A stretch of DNA of 34,724 nucleotides from the NCBI GenBank assembly GCA_005772825.1, contig SXIP01000134.1:1-34724 (forward strand), written 5' to 3'. The notes beneath the pieces were generated by a model. It ran no database searches, was not told where the DNA came from, and worked only from the letters and a program-made list of their open reading frames with translations. A program made the translations under genes and the position numbers. This document shows positions 1-7,720 of the stretch, in pieces. The stretch's first letter is position 1, and each line of letters begins with the position of its first letter. Source of the stretch: Methylococcaceae bacterium. GTDB taxonomy: Bacteria > Pseudomonadota > Gammaproteobacteria > Methylococcales > Methylomonadaceae.

Positions 1-39
1 ACCCCGGGGTCGGTGGTTCAAGTCCACCTATCGCCACCA
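1..39 (+). tRNA. tRNA gene, 3' portion only (anticodon outside window)
   Basis: The T arm is visible as stem GGTGG (12-16), loop TTCAAGT (17-23) and stem CCACC (24-28). It is followed by acceptor strand TATCGCC (29-35), discriminator A36 and an encoded CCA (37-39). The bases before it fit the 3' side of an anticodon stem (CCCCG, 2-6) and a five-base variable loop. The anticodon is cut off by the window edge, so the amino acid cannot be named; the T arm resembles CAU-type (Met/Ile2) tRNAs. An integrase gene follows, so this tRNA end is the likely integration target. Confidence 0.88.
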
Positions 40-523
40 TAAAAATCAATAAGTTAGCAGTATGTATAACGCAAATTCCCAATCAATGGGACACTGGCGG
101 GACATTTCAAGACAACAGATCACAACAATACCACCCTTTTCTGGGTTAAAAACACACTCATCTCTGGCTGATAAAATCGGCTGCTCTTATGGCATTAACT
201 GCTACCCCCAAAAACCACTAAGAACCAACTAAAGTCAGTGTTTTTGGTCATTGTTGTCCCATAAGTGTCCCATTGAAAATTTTAATTTAAGTAATTATAT
301 TAATTTCAAGGTCTTGATTAGTCTAATCATGGGAATACTAATCCCGTGCTTGTTATTTATTGTGAAGTGTTGTACTGTTTTCTTGACAATTGCAAAAACA
401 TTTATCACTAAAGCAGGTTAAAACGGGGCGACCAACACCGTCAAACCCTATAACCAATCACTTAACAGACAGGTTAAGCAATGGCTACCGAAGATTATAC
501 CGCCATTGTCCCAAGGGGCTTAC
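40..523. other. Attachment-site region: candidate integrase arm sites and excisionase sites
   Basis: No gene is credible in these 484 bases. GGGACA occurs twice on the plus strand at 88-93 and 99-104, 11 bp apart. Its complement TGTCCC occurs twice at 255-260 and 266-271, also 11 bp apart. The two pairs form a long inverted match: CAATGGGACACT at 84-95 equals the reverse complement of 264-275. A further TGTCCC lies at 507-512. Between them are a 15-bp palindrome TGATTAGTCTAATCA (315-329) and another CTAATC at 338-343. A perfect -35 hexamer TTGACA (383-388) is present, but only weak -10 matches follow it. The arrangement resembles arm-type integrase sites and excisionase sites next to a tRNA attachment core; this role is inferred. 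Confidence 0.55.
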
Positions 524-1588
524 ATGGCGACTATTGAAAAACGTACTACCGATACCGGGGATATAGCCTACCGGGTAAAAATACGGCTAAAAGGCTATCC
601 AACCCAAACCGCCACATTCAAACGAATAACCGATGCTAAAAAGTGGGTGCAAGACACCGAATCGGCAATCCGGGACGGCAGGCACTTCAAAACAGCCGCC
701 GCCAAAAAACATACCTTTGCTGAAATGATAGACCGGTTTCTGGTCAGCACGGAGTTCACCCGTGAACAGGCCGAACACCAAGGCTTACATCTCAGGCGAT
801 GGCGCGATGAGTTGGGGGCGTATTCGCTGGCCGATGTCACACCCAGCTTGATTGCAGAAGTCAAAGACAAGCTATTGTCCGAAATAACACCTAAAGGCAC
901 AAAGCGCAGCAATAGCACTGTTGTTCGTTATATGTCTTCACTAAGCGCGGTTTTTACCGTTGCCGTGAATGAATGGCAATGGCTGGAAGATTCCCCCATG
1001 CGCAAGGTGAAAAAACCCAAGCAGCCACCCGGTAGAGTTCGCTATTTAGATGACGATGAGTTCACCAAATTATTAACCGCCTGTGAAGAATCGGCAAACG
1101 CCTGGCTTTCCATGACTGTAATTCTGGCTATCAGCACCGGAATGCGACAAGCTGAACTTTTCAATCTTAAATGGGCGGACGTTAATTTAAAAGATGGTTT
1201 TATCATCCTGCATGAAACCAAAAACGGCGAACGGCGGCGGGTGACTTTATCCGGTCTGGCGCTGGAGCTGTTACGCGAACACAGCAAAGTCAGGCGACTA
1301 GACACCCCGCTTTTATTCCCCGGTAAAAAAGACCCACTAAAGCCCATTGATCTACGCACACCGTGGGAAACTGCTCTTAAAAAATCTGGAGTCGTTGATT
1401 TTCACTGGCATGATTTAAGGCACTGCACAGCCTCCTATCTGGCGATGAACAATGCAAGTTTGCTTGAAATAGCCGGAGTCTTAGGTCATAAGACACTAGC
1501 AATGGTGAGGCGGTACGCGCATTTATCAGACGGGCATGTAAGCAATGTGGTTGCTTCGATGAATGCTAAACATTTTGGTGGCTCATGA
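524..1588 (+). CDS. Tyrosine recombinase/integrase of a tRNA-targeting integrative element
   Basis: This is a 354-aa site-specific recombinase that would insert and excise the element at the adjacent tRNA. It has an N-terminal arm-binding segment (MATIEKRTTDTG..., typical of P4/prophage integrases), a SAM-like core-binding domain around residues 60-150, and a C-terminal catalytic domain. The catalytic set is complete: Arg in STGMRQAE (about 208), Lys in ETKNGERR (about 233), HxLR in HWHDLRH (about 296-299), His in LGHKT (about 322) and nucleophile Tyr in RRYAHL (about 331). I place the start at ATG 524 because AAGGGG at 513-518 is a strong ribosome-binding site. A longer frame from TTG 506 adds six residues without such a site. 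Its stop overlaps the next gene's start (ATGATG). Confidence 0.95.
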   Translation: MATIEKRTTDTGDIAYRVKIRLKGYPTQTATFKRITDAKKWVQDTESAIRDGRHFKTAAAKKHTFAEMIDRFLVSTEFTREQAEHQGLHLRRWRDELGAYSLADVTPSLIAEVKDKLLSEITPKGTKRSNSTVVRYMSSLSAVFTVAVNEWQWLEDSPMRKVKKPKQPPGRVRYLDDDEFTKLLTACEESANAWLSMTVILAISTGMRQAELFNLKWADVNLKDGFIILHETKNGERRRVTLSGLALELLREHSKVRRLDTPLLFPGKKDPLKPIDLRTPWETALKKSGVVDFHWHDLRHCTASYLAMNNASLLEIAGVLGHKTLAMVRRYAHLSDGHVSNVVASMNAKHFGGS

Positions 1589-2334
1589 TGGGATTATCTT
1601 TTACTGATCCGAAGACATTACCCTTTGAAGAGCGTATGAAACGAAAAGACGGCTGGTTTGAAAATGAAAGCATTAGCAATATAGCCAAAGCCTGTCATCC
1701 CGACGACAAAAAAGAAATGAATAGGTTGATAAACGATATTGTTGGTTACTGCAAGTCCGGTGATCTTGCCTGTTATGGCGATATAAGGGGATGGGAATGG
1801 CGAATAAGCCAGCTTGGCTGGACACCTAATCCATACCCAGAAGTAGACGGACATTATGTTAATGACAAAAATAACCCGCTGTTATCGGCTTATGAGGGCA
1901 AATATCGTGCAGCACCAGCTGATTGCCTGATACATCGGGATGAATTTAAGCGGTTCCTGATAAGCGTTGAAAAATGGCCTGCTACTGGATTCCTGGCTAA
2001 CTGGTGGCCTGATATTGAGCTACAAGACGATGGAAGCCATCTTGACGAAGATATTTATAAGCAAAGGCGTAAAAGTTTTGAATGCTGGCTGACAAGCCAA
2101 GATGTGGACACTACCAGTAGAGACGAGACAGTAAGAAAACCAGCCATAAAAACCGTTCTTGATGGGTTTGACACTGTGCCCGACATTTATAAGGCATTGA
2201 AGGAAGCCAGACAAGGCGATATGAATACCAATATGAAAGGTAAAGGAAAAGGTAAGTCGTTGTGGGAAAGTCAAGGCACGTTCAATAGGTCGTTTTGGCA
2301 ACAGTATTGTGATGAGATCGGCTACTCACGCTAG
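1585..2334 (+). CDS. Hypothetical protein coupled to the integrase
   Basis: This 249-aa soluble protein is of no family I recognise. Its start overlaps the integrase stop, with possible ATGs at 1585 and 1588, so the two are probably co-translated. It is rich in Trp and charged residues (for example RGWEWRISQLGW near residues 72-83 and WPATGFLANWWP near 130-145). It has a short basic low-complexity stretch MKGKGKGKS near residue 217 and no signal peptide or membrane segment. A strong intrinsic terminator begins 44 bp after the stop, so integrase and this gene form one transcription unit. Similar unknown ORFs follow integrases in many proteobacterial islands, which makes a recombination-accessory role possible but unproven. 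Confidence 0.75.
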   Translation: MMGLSFTDPKTLPFEERMKRKDGWFENESISNIAKACHPDDKKEMNRLINDIVGYCKSGDLACYGDIRGWEWRISQLGWTPNPYPEVDGHYVNDKNNPLLSAYEGKYRAAPADCLIHRDEFKRFLISVEKWPATGFLANWWPDIELQDDGSHLDEDIYKQRRKSFECWLTSQDVDTTSRDETVRKPAIKTVLDGFDTVPDIYKALKEARQGDMNTNMKGKGKGKSLWESQGTFNRSFWQQYCDEIGYSR

Positions 2335-2377
2335 GACCGAACCGCACTTGTTGCCGACACTTTTAAATTATTTATTA

Positions 2378-2404
2378 GGGGATTACAAAAATCCCCTTTT
2401 TTTT
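2378..2404 (+). terminator. Intrinsic terminator after the integrase operon
   Basis: A perfect stem GGGGAT (2378-2383) / ATCCCC (2391-2396) with a seven-base loop is followed by eight T residues (2397-2404). A weaker second hairpin with a T run lies at 2459-2482. Confidence 0.88.
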
Positions 2405-2555
2405 GCTTTCAAGAAAATCAAGGTGTTGGAATTAGTGGATTGCAATCCCCTATTAGGGAAGTGGAAAACCCCTTATTTTTTTATTAAATTCAATTGCTTA
2501 TAGTTATTCGCAAGCCAATGCAGAACGCGGCGGCAATATCCAACGCGAGACAATT

Positions 2556-2792
2556 ATGAGCGAAGAAAATTTAAAACAAATTCAGCGGATTTTTACCTAT
2601 CTGACAGTTGCACAATTTTGCCAGCGGCACCCAGCATTCACCGTTGGCGGCTTAAGGTGGCAAATCTTCCATGAAGACACGAACGGCCTTAGAAAATCTG
2701 GGGCAATAGTAAGAAACGGGCGCAAAATTCTTATAAATTGTGAAAAATACTTTGTCTGGCTTGAAGCCCAGAATCAGGGAGTGGCAGCATGA
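2556..2792 (+). CDS. Small helix-turn-helix DNA-binding protein (excisionase/AlpA-like)
   Basis: This 78-aa protein is shaped like the small winged-HTH regulators of P4-type elements. It has a predicted helix LTVAQFCQRHP, then FTVGGLRWQIFH as the candidate recognition helix, then a wing-like IVRNGRKILIN and a C-terminal helix. Such proteins act as excision directionality factors or transcription regulators; which applies here cannot be told from sequence. It opens a cluster in which each stop overlaps the next start: it ends with ATGA shared with the Rha gene at 2789. The CTAATC repeats near the integrase are candidate binding sites (inference). Confidence 0.78.
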   Translation: MSEENLKQIQRIFTYLTVAQFCQRHPAFTVGGLRWQIFHEDTNGLRKSGAIVRNGRKILINCEKYFVWLEAQNQGVAA

Positions 2793-3574
2793 GCAATTTA
2801 ATACGAGCAATTTCGTCAAGCAACCTAACCATGTCATCAGTTGAGATTTCAAAACTGACTAAAAAGCTTCATAAAAATGTTTTGGCCGACTGTAGAAGCT
2901 TGATTTCAGAGTATGAAAAACTCTATATAAATCAGGCGGCTGAAATTACAGCCTTAATATTTTCAATAACTTACAAAGACGCGAACGGCGACGATCAACC
3001 CGCCTTTAACCTGTCAAAACAAGCCACTTTAGCCCTGATGACAGGTTACAGTCTGCCGATGCGTCATGCTGTTAATATGCGCTGGCTTGAGCTGGAAGCC
3101 CCGACCAAAAAATCTATATTCACTCTACATGACTTTACTAATCCGGCTATTGCTGCTCGCGCATGGACCGATGAAGTTGAGGCTAAACAAGCCGCTTTAA
3201 AAGCCGTTGAATCTCAAAAGCAAACCATCCAAACCAAGGATGACTTGATACCCGTTAGCAATGAAGCGAGTGTCAAAGCTGGTGAAATTCTGATCCGTGA
3301 ATTTGTCAAGGCGGTGGATAATATCGATCTAGGCGAGAAGCAGTTTTACCGATGGATGCGTGAACAAAGGATCGTGTCTGACAAAAACGAACCTTATGGT
3401 AACTATGTCAAGGCCGGATATTTCACTTATAAACCTAGCGGGAAGCTGCTCGGTGGCAAATACCGTTACACTCTAAGGGTCACACCACGCGGTAAAGTTT
3501 GGCTTGCCGTTCGGTACATGGCCTATATTGATTCATTAGGATTTTCCGCGCTGGGAAACGGGGCGGTTGTGTAA
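2789..3574 (+). CDS. Rha-family/KilAC phage antirepressor-type regulator
   Basis: This 261-aa phage-type regulator has two recognisable parts. Residues about 10-105 match the Rha (pRha) domain, including MSSVEISKLTKKLHKNV and the LMTGYSLPMRHAVNMRW segment. Residues about 160-245 match the KilAC/AntC C-terminal DNA-binding domain (LGEKQFYRWMREQRIV, NYVKAGYF, YTLRVTPRGKVWLA). A helical, Gln/Lys-rich linker joins them. Proteins of this build act as antirepressors or lysogeny switches in phages and satellites. The start overlaps the upstream HTH gene by ATGA, and the stop overlaps the Ash gene as TAATG, so all are probably translated from one mRNA. Confidence 0.9.
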   Translation: MSNLIRAISSSNLTMSSVEISKLTKKLHKNVLADCRSLISEYEKLYINQAAEITALIFSITYKDANGDDQPAFNLSKQATLALMTGYSLPMRHAVNMRWLELEAPTKKSIFTLHDFTNPAIAARAWTDEVEAKQAALKAVESQKQTIQTKDDLIPVSNEASVKAGEILIREFVKAVDNIDLGEKQFYRWMREQRIVSDKNEPYGNYVKAGYFTYKPSGKLLGGKYRYTLRVTPRGKVWLAVRYMAYIDSLGFSALGNGAVV

Positions 3575-3888
3575 TGAATACCGCCCAACCATTGACACCC
3601 AGCACCGACGTGGATATTCTTTGCCCACTTCTGAAAAAAACAGGAGTCGGGAGTCGCACCCCGCGCAAAGGCCACAACAGGCCACTATCAAACGTGGTTT
3701 TTTTGTACCCATCAAAAACACAGGCGGCATTATGCCGTTTGTTATTCATTATGGTGGGATGTATTGAGCAGCCCTTAAAAAGGCTGGCCGGTTCCTTTGC
3801 CGGTAGTGCGAACTTGATACATTCCACCGCCCAAAGAATCGCACCAATGGGCGGCGGCTTAATCCCTCTACAAAGGAAACCGCAATGA
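3574..3888 (+). CDS. Ash family protein (P4-satellite type)
   Basis: This is a 104-aa protein. The pattern KKTGVGSRTP (residues 22-31), a hydrophobic middle part, and LAGSFAGSANLIHSTAQRI near residues 71-90 is the hallmark of the Ash family found in P4-like satellites and prophages. The family's biochemical role is not well established; in P4 the ash region overlaps the immunity RNA. The DNA here also carries short inverted repeats, for example CGGCA/TGCCG at 3725-3737 and CCGG/CCGG near 3789-3804. A structured immunity-type RNA could therefore be embedded, but I cannot demonstrate it. The start shares TAATG with Rha and the stop shares ATGA with a 39-aa ORF. Confidence 0.75.
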   Translation: MNTAQPLTPSTDVDILCPLLKKTGVGSRTPRKGHNRPLSNVVFLYPSKTQAALCRLLFIMVGCIEQPLKRLAGSFAGSANLIHSTAQRIAPMGGGLIPLQRKPQ

Positions 3889-4004
3889 AATCAAATTTCG
3901 CTCAAAACTCAGAGCAAACCACCACCCATTACCGCTTGGCGAACCCACAGACTAAAGCCAACGGCAAAGTCGATAATACCGAAGCCAGAAACCCACAAAC
4001 ATAA
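3885..4004 (+). CDS. 39-aa small ORF coupled to Ash
   Basis: ATG at 3885 overlaps the Ash stop (ATGA), with AAGGAAAC at 3873-3880 as an upstream ribosome-binding site. The frame runs 39 codons to TAA at 4002-4004. The product is polar, Asn/Thr/Gln-rich, with no membrane segment, and contains HYRLANPQT. A hairpin follows immediately (4009-4036). The overlap, the ribosome-binding site and the hairpin directly after the stop argue for a real small gene. I know of no function for it. Confidence 0.55.
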   Translation: MKSNFAQNSEQTTTHYRLANPQTKANGKVDNTEARNPQT

Positions 4005-4008
4005 AAAA

Positions 4009-4036
4009 CCCCGTTCACCTTTATTAAGTGACGGGG
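4009..4036. terminator. Hairpin terminator after the Rha-Ash cluster
   Basis: A nine-pair stem CCCCGT-CAC (4009-4018, one bulged T at 4015) pairs with GTGACGGGG (4028-4036). On the minus strand it is followed by six T residues, complement of 4003-4008; on the plus strand the tail CTCTTA is weak. It best fits a bidirectional or minus-favouring intrinsic terminator. Confidence 0.6.
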
Positions 4037-4132
4037 CTCTTATGAAAGCAATCTAAACAAAATACACCAAACGCAGGCGTATTTTATCAAATTGCTAGGA
4101 TTGGTACACCCGTCATTTTTGAGATTATCAAA

Positions 4133-5026
4133 ATGACAATACAAAATATAGAGCCTATAAAGACGGGGGTATCGGCGGCCTTGGCTTGCGATAACCGCGT
4201 TCAAGACTTTAAAAACGCCATGCTGGACGCCGGCATAACGCCACCCGATAACCTTATCGGCGATGGCAAACTCCATCGATTCAAAATTGACGGAAAGCTT
4301 AACGGTGCTTATGTCCTGCACCTGGATGGGCGGGCAGCGGGGTACTTTCAAGATTTCAAGCAGGGCATAAAGCAAAACTGGAAGCTGGACGGTGATTTCA
4401 AACCGCTAACCTTAGCAGAACGCCAAGTGTTTGCTATCGAGTGTCAACGCCAAAGCGAAGAGCGCCAAGCCGAAGAATCAAAACGCCATGCTGAAGCCGT
4501 TGGTAAGGCCACTTACATCTGGAGCCGGTCAACACTCGTTAGCAATCATCCATACCTCACTAAAAAAGGCGTGAAATCGCATAACGTACGCTGTTATCGC
4601 GGTTCTTTAGTGATACCGCTCTATGATGAAAATGGCGCATTAGTCAGTCTGCAATTCATTGGTGATGATGGCACCAAGCGCATGATGAAAGGTGGCAAGG
4701 CGCAAGGTTGTTATTGCTGGATAGGTGAGCGTGAACCCGGCGGCACAATCTTAATTTGTGAAGGCTGGGCCACCGGCGCGAGTCTTTACCAGCACACCGG
4801 CCACTTTACCGTGATTGCTTTCAGCGCGGGCAATTTAAAAGCGGTTGCCGAGTTCATCCGCTTACGTCAGCCAGATCATGAAATCATTATTTGCGGCGAT
4901 AACGACGAAAGAGGCACTGGACAGGCGGCGGCAAGATCAGCAGCCTTAGCCATTGGTGGCAAGTACATACTGCCGCCTGAGATCGGAACCGACTTTAACG
5001 ATATGCTGGCAGCGAGAGACGCTTAA
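4133..5026 (+). CDS. Toprim-domain primase-like protein of a phage satellite/integrative element
   Basis: This 297-aa protein has a Toprim fold in its C-terminal half. The conserved Glu is in ILICEGWATG (E210) and the DxD pair is in IIICGDNDERG (D256, D258), followed by TDFNDML. The N-terminal part (about 20-90) resembles the segment preceding toprim in phage and plasmid primases. The segment 95-130 is strongly helical and charged. I see no CHC2-type zinc finger, so priming activity is uncertain. The next gene encodes a P-loop ATPase 1 bp downstream, and together they would replace the single primase-helicase alpha protein of P4. No good ribosome-binding site precedes the ATG. Confidence 0.85.
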   Translation: MTIQNIEPIKTGVSAALACDNRVQDFKNAMLDAGITPPDNLIGDGKLHRFKIDGKLNGAYVLHLDGRAAGYFQDFKQGIKQNWKLDGDFKPLTLAERQVFAIECQRQSEERQAEESKRHAEAVGKATYIWSRSTLVSNHPYLTKKGVKSHNVRCYRGSLVIPLYDENGALVSLQFIGDDGTKRMMKGGKAQGCYCWIGEREPGGTILICEGWATGASLYQHTGHFTVIAFSAGNLKAVAEFIRLRQPDHEIIICGDNDERGTGQAAARSAALAIGGKYILPPEIGTDFNDMLAARDA

Positions 5027-5027
5027 C

Positions 5028-7058
5028 ATGGACACATTAAATGCTCATGATGCGCTTACCGACAAAGCGCAAGCCGAAACCGCTCAAAAACCCCCAAAGT
5101 GGCAACGTGTGACACGAAAAGTACCATTTCTTCTAGGGTCAAAAAAAAATGAGTTCAGTGCCGAAAATACCCTCAGCCCCGGTCCAGAAAAAAACTTTTG
5201 CTGCAAAACACTTCCAAACAACGTTGCCAACGTTGCCGATGTTGCCACGTTAGACTTGTCATTGGCGATTGATGCCGAAGCTGAAAGTATTGATGCGGCT
5301 AAGATAATCATTGATGACGTATTGGATCGGTGTAAGGACATGCCCGATCTATTGTTTTCGGTGAAGTTTATCGAAGCCCTCAAGCTGATCAGGACTGACA
5401 AGAGCCTTTGGGCGGCGTATCGCGTCAAAATCAAAACCAACAAACCCAGCGGCGTGAAACTGTCAGACATTGACGATGCAACCGCAGTCACCGGTGAATC
5501 TGAGCATGGCGGCAAAGATTCCACCGCATCAGAGTTAATCGAGCTTGTCATCAATAGCAGCGAATTGTTTTTTGATGATAGAAACGATAAATGCTTTATA
5601 TCCACCGACATAGACGGCGTAGTCCATACGCTGGCTATTGGCAGCAAGGCGTTTGTCGAGTGGCTGAGCTTCAGTTACTACAAAGCCAGTAAACAAAATG
5701 GCAACATGGGCAAATCCGCGAGTGAGTCAGCCATTAAAAACGCAAGTTTCGCGTTAGGCGGTATCGCAAAACATGAAGGAAAAAAGCAGCGCGTTCATTT
5801 GCGGGTTGCGGATCACAACGGTGGCCACTATTTGTTTATTGGTGATGATAAGCTACAAGTTATCGAAGTGCTTTCTACGGGGTGGCGCATAGTTGAAAAT
5901 CCGCCGGTTAAATTCTGGAAATCATCCTCTATGCAAGCACTGCCGTTACCACAACCGGGCGGCGATTTGTCGTTATTATGGAAATTTATCAATATCCCTA
6001 AAAAGGACAGGCTACTGGTATTGGCGTGGGTGCTTGAGTCATTTCGTGCGGAAACGCCTAAACCGATTCTTTCACTGACCGGCATTCAGGGTTGTGCAAA
6101 ATCATCAACGCAAAGCAAAATCAGAGAGCTGATTGACAATAACAGCTCTAATCTTCGAGCTGCGCCCAAGGCCGTTGAAGACGTTTTTATCAGTGCTGGT
6201 TGTAACTGGCTATCGAGTTATGAAAACCTGTCACACCTGACGGCGAAAATGCAGGACGCGCTGTGTACTCTGGCAACCGGCGGCGGCCATTCATCCCGAA
6301 CGCTGTACACCAACGATGAGGAAACCATCATTGAAGCTAAGCGCCCCGTCGTCATTAATTCAATCCCCAATGTTATCACGGCGCAAGATTTAACCGACAG
6401 ATCGATTTGTATTGAATTGCCACGCATCGAATACCGCGAAGAATCAGAAATCAATAACGCCTGGGAAATCGCTAAACCTGCAATCTTTGGCGGATTACTT
6501 GATTTATTTGTTAAAACGCTGGAAAACTTGCCCAAAGTTACACTTGAGAAACCGCCGCGCATGGCAGATTTTACCCGACTTGGTGAAGCGATGGCGCAGG
6601 CGCAGAGTTATGATGCCGGTGTATTTGATGCGCTGTACAGAGCTAACCGCGCGGAAAGCATAGCGAATGCCTTAGAGTCGTCACCGGCAGCGCTCGCGGT
6701 TTGTACGATGGTTGACAGCGATCAGGGCGGTTCACCTACCGTTTTTCATGGCACCGTGGATGGTCTTCTGGATCGGTTGGTGCAATATCAACGGGACAGT
6801 AACGGCTGGCCGAAATCAGCGAAGGGCTTGAGTGTTATTTTAAAGCGACAACTACCCGCATTAGATACGCTTGGAATCAATATCACTTTTGGCAGCAAAG
6901 TTGAACGAATTGACGGACATCGAGGGATGCCGATAACGGTAAAAAAAAGTGGCAACATTGGCAACGTTGGCATGTTAGATTTTAATAAAACTCCAGCCGC
7001 GCAAAATTTACAACCCAAGATCAGTGGCTTTTTAAGTGATGATGCGGAGATATTCTAA
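5028..7058 (+). CDS. P-loop ATPase/helicase-like replication protein
   Basis: This 676-aa protein starts at ATG 5028, 1 bp after the toprim stop, with AGCGAGAGA just upstream. The same frame stays open 75 bp further upstream, but that part lies inside the toprim gene. A Walker A motif GIQGCAKSS lies near residues 352-360. The context (LVLAWVLESFR before it, then NLSHLTAKMQDALC and a TDRSICIELPRI segment) matches the ATPase core of element-encoded helicase-like proteins paired with toprim primases. The N-terminal 300 residues are not assigned. It probably unwinds DNA for element replication. Three 9-bp repeats (5221-5247) near the start have an inverted copy near the end (6951-6972). The stop overlaps the next gene as TAATG. 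Confidence 0.82.
   Translation: MDTLNAHDALTDKAQAETAQKPPKWQRVTRKVPFLLGSKKNEFSAENTLSPGPEKNFCCKTLPNNVANVADVATLDLSLAIDAEAESIDAAKIIIDDVLDRCKDMPDLLFSVKFIEALKLIRTDKSLWAAYRVKIKTNKPSGVKLSDIDDATAVTGESEHGGKDSTASELIELVINSSELFFDDRNDKCFISTDIDGVVHTLAIGSKAFVEWLSFSYYKASKQNGNMGKSASESAIKNASFALGGIAKHEGKKQRVHLRVADHNGGHYLFIGDDKLQVIEVLSTGWRIVENPPVKFWKSSSMQALPLPQPGGDLSLLWKFINIPKKDRLLVLAWVLESFRAETPKPILSLTGIQGCAKSSTQSKIRELIDNNSSNLRAAPKAVEDVFISAGCNWLSSYENLSHLTAKMQDALCTLATGGGHSSRTLYTNDEETIIEAKRPVVINSIPNVITAQDLTDRSICIELPRIEYREESEINNAWEIAKPAIFGGLLDLFVKTLENLPKVTLEKPPRMADFTRLGEAMAQAQSYDAGVFDALYRANRAESIANALESSPAALAVCTMVDSDQGGSPTVFHGTVDGLLDRLVQYQRDSNGWPKSAKGLSVILKRQLPALDTLGINITFGSKVERIDGHRGMPITVKKSGNIGNVGMLDFNKTPAAQNLQPKISGFLSDDAEIF
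5225..5246 (+). repeat. Inverted repeat, left copy (GTTGCC iteron-like triplet)
   Basis: Three tandem 9-bp units span 5221-5247: ACGTTGCCA, ACGTTGCCG, ATGTTGCCA. The 22 bases 5225-5246 match the reverse complement of 6951-6972 at 21 positions. Confidence 0.7.
6951..6972 (-). repeat. Inverted repeat, right copy (GTTGCC iteron-like triplet)
   Basis: Units GGCAACATT (6951-6959) and GGCAACGTT (6960-6968), then GGCA, read as GTTGCC units on the minus strand. They pair with 5225-5246 with one mismatch in 22. The two copies lie about 1.7 kb apart in the same gene and encode different peptides, so protein conservation does not explain the match. Confidence 0.7.
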
Positions 7059-7351
7059 TGGAGGCGTTATCGAGAATTAAAGCCAAGGGCTTTGCCGTTA
7101 AACTCGTAGGTGATAACTTGGAGATTAGTCCGGCGAGCGCCTTAAGCCAACTGCAACGCGAGTTCTTAACGACTCACAAAGCGGAAATTATCACCGAGTT
7201 AAAACAGCAACAGATATCCGACAAGTTTCTCTATTGGCGGATCGTGCGTAACGGACAGGCTACCCACATCCACATGACCCCGCCCCACACACTGGATGAA
7301 ATGCTCCATATTTACCGGGGCGCAGATGTGATTGAGCCGGTAGGGTCTTAG
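7058..7351 (+). CDS. TubC N-terminal docking-domain-like small protein
   Basis: This 97-aa protein has residues 1-50 (LSRIKAKGFAVKLVGDNLEI, SQLQREFLTTHKAEIITEL) matching the pattern of the TubC N-terminal docking domain: a helix, a beta pair ending in a G-D-x-L element, then two helices. This fold is known from megasynthase docking and also occurs as small ORFs in element replication operons. It is unlikely to be a biosynthetic protein here; a docking role between replication proteins is a guess. The start overlaps the ATPase stop (TAATG). It ends the replication operon. Confidence 0.72.
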   Translation: MEALSRIKAKGFAVKLVGDNLEISPASALSQLQREFLTTHKAEIITELKQQQISDKFLYWRIVRNGQATHIHMTPPHTLDEMLHIYRGADVIEPVGS

Positions 7352-7403
7352 CGCACCGCTATTTTTCGCGAAAGCTAAAATGGAGGTTGATAAAACGATC
7401 ATT

Positions 7404-7451
7404 TTGTCGAATGCTAACAGTACCGCTATAATGTGTACACCTAAGTACACA
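7404..7451 (+). promoter_or_regulatory. Promoter and operator of the toxin-antitoxin pair
   Basis: TTGTCG (7404-7409) and a perfect TATAAT (7427-7432) are separated by 17 bp. Starting at the last base of the -10 box is a perfect 7-bp inverted repeat TGTGTAC (7432-7438) / GTACACA (7445-7451). A Phd-type antitoxin bound there would block the promoter (inference from family autoregulation). Confidence 0.8.
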
Positions 7452-7462
7452 AAGAGAGTGTT

Positions 7463-7720
7463 ATGGAAACTAAAGTGGGTGTAAAAGAATTCCGGGCACA
7501 TTTGCCTTCGTATCTGGAGTCCGTGTCTCCGATCGCGATCACTCGTCACGGGGAAACAATCGGCTATTACATTCCGGCACGCCATGGCCGCAACCAGGCA
7601 GAGCTGGATGCGCTCAAACAGGCGGCGGCGAAATTGGAGGCCATGATGTCCGCTTTACGCGTATCAGAAGATGACATTGTGGATGACTTCAAGACACGCC
7701 GCACGACTGCCAAGCGATGA
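7463..7720 (+). CDS. Phd/YefM-type antitoxin
   Basis: This 85-aa protein opens with the Phd/YefM DNA-binding module: KVGVKEFRAHLPSYLESV, then PIAITRHGETIGYYIPA. A helical C-terminal tail (residues 45-85) follows that would wrap and inhibit the toxin. AAAGAGAG precedes the ATG, and the stop overlaps the PIN gene start by four bases (ATGA). The promoter upstream overlaps a palindromic operator, the usual autoregulatory arrangement. The pair probably stabilises the integrated element or the neighbouring defence island. Confidence 0.92.
   Translation: METKVGVKEFRAHLPSYLESVSPIAITRHGETIGYYIPARHGRNQAELDALKQAAAKLEAMMSALRVSEDDIVDDFKTRRTTAKR

Noticed and set aside
481-537. 18-codon leader ORF (MATEDYTAIVPRGLHGDY) overlapping the integrase start
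   Set aside because: It is possible as a coupling leader, but nothing beyond an ATG and an overlap supports it, and it contains the integrase ribosome-binding site and a TGTCCC repeat.
2309-2503. 64-codon ORF between the unknown protein and the HTH gene
   Set aside because: It reads straight through a strong intrinsic terminator and a second hairpin, and its product looks like random low-complexity sequence.
5084-5647. 187-codon open frame on the minus strand
   Set aside because: It is antisense to the N-terminal part of the ATPase gene, Ser/Leu-rich, with no recognisable motif and no ribosome-binding site.
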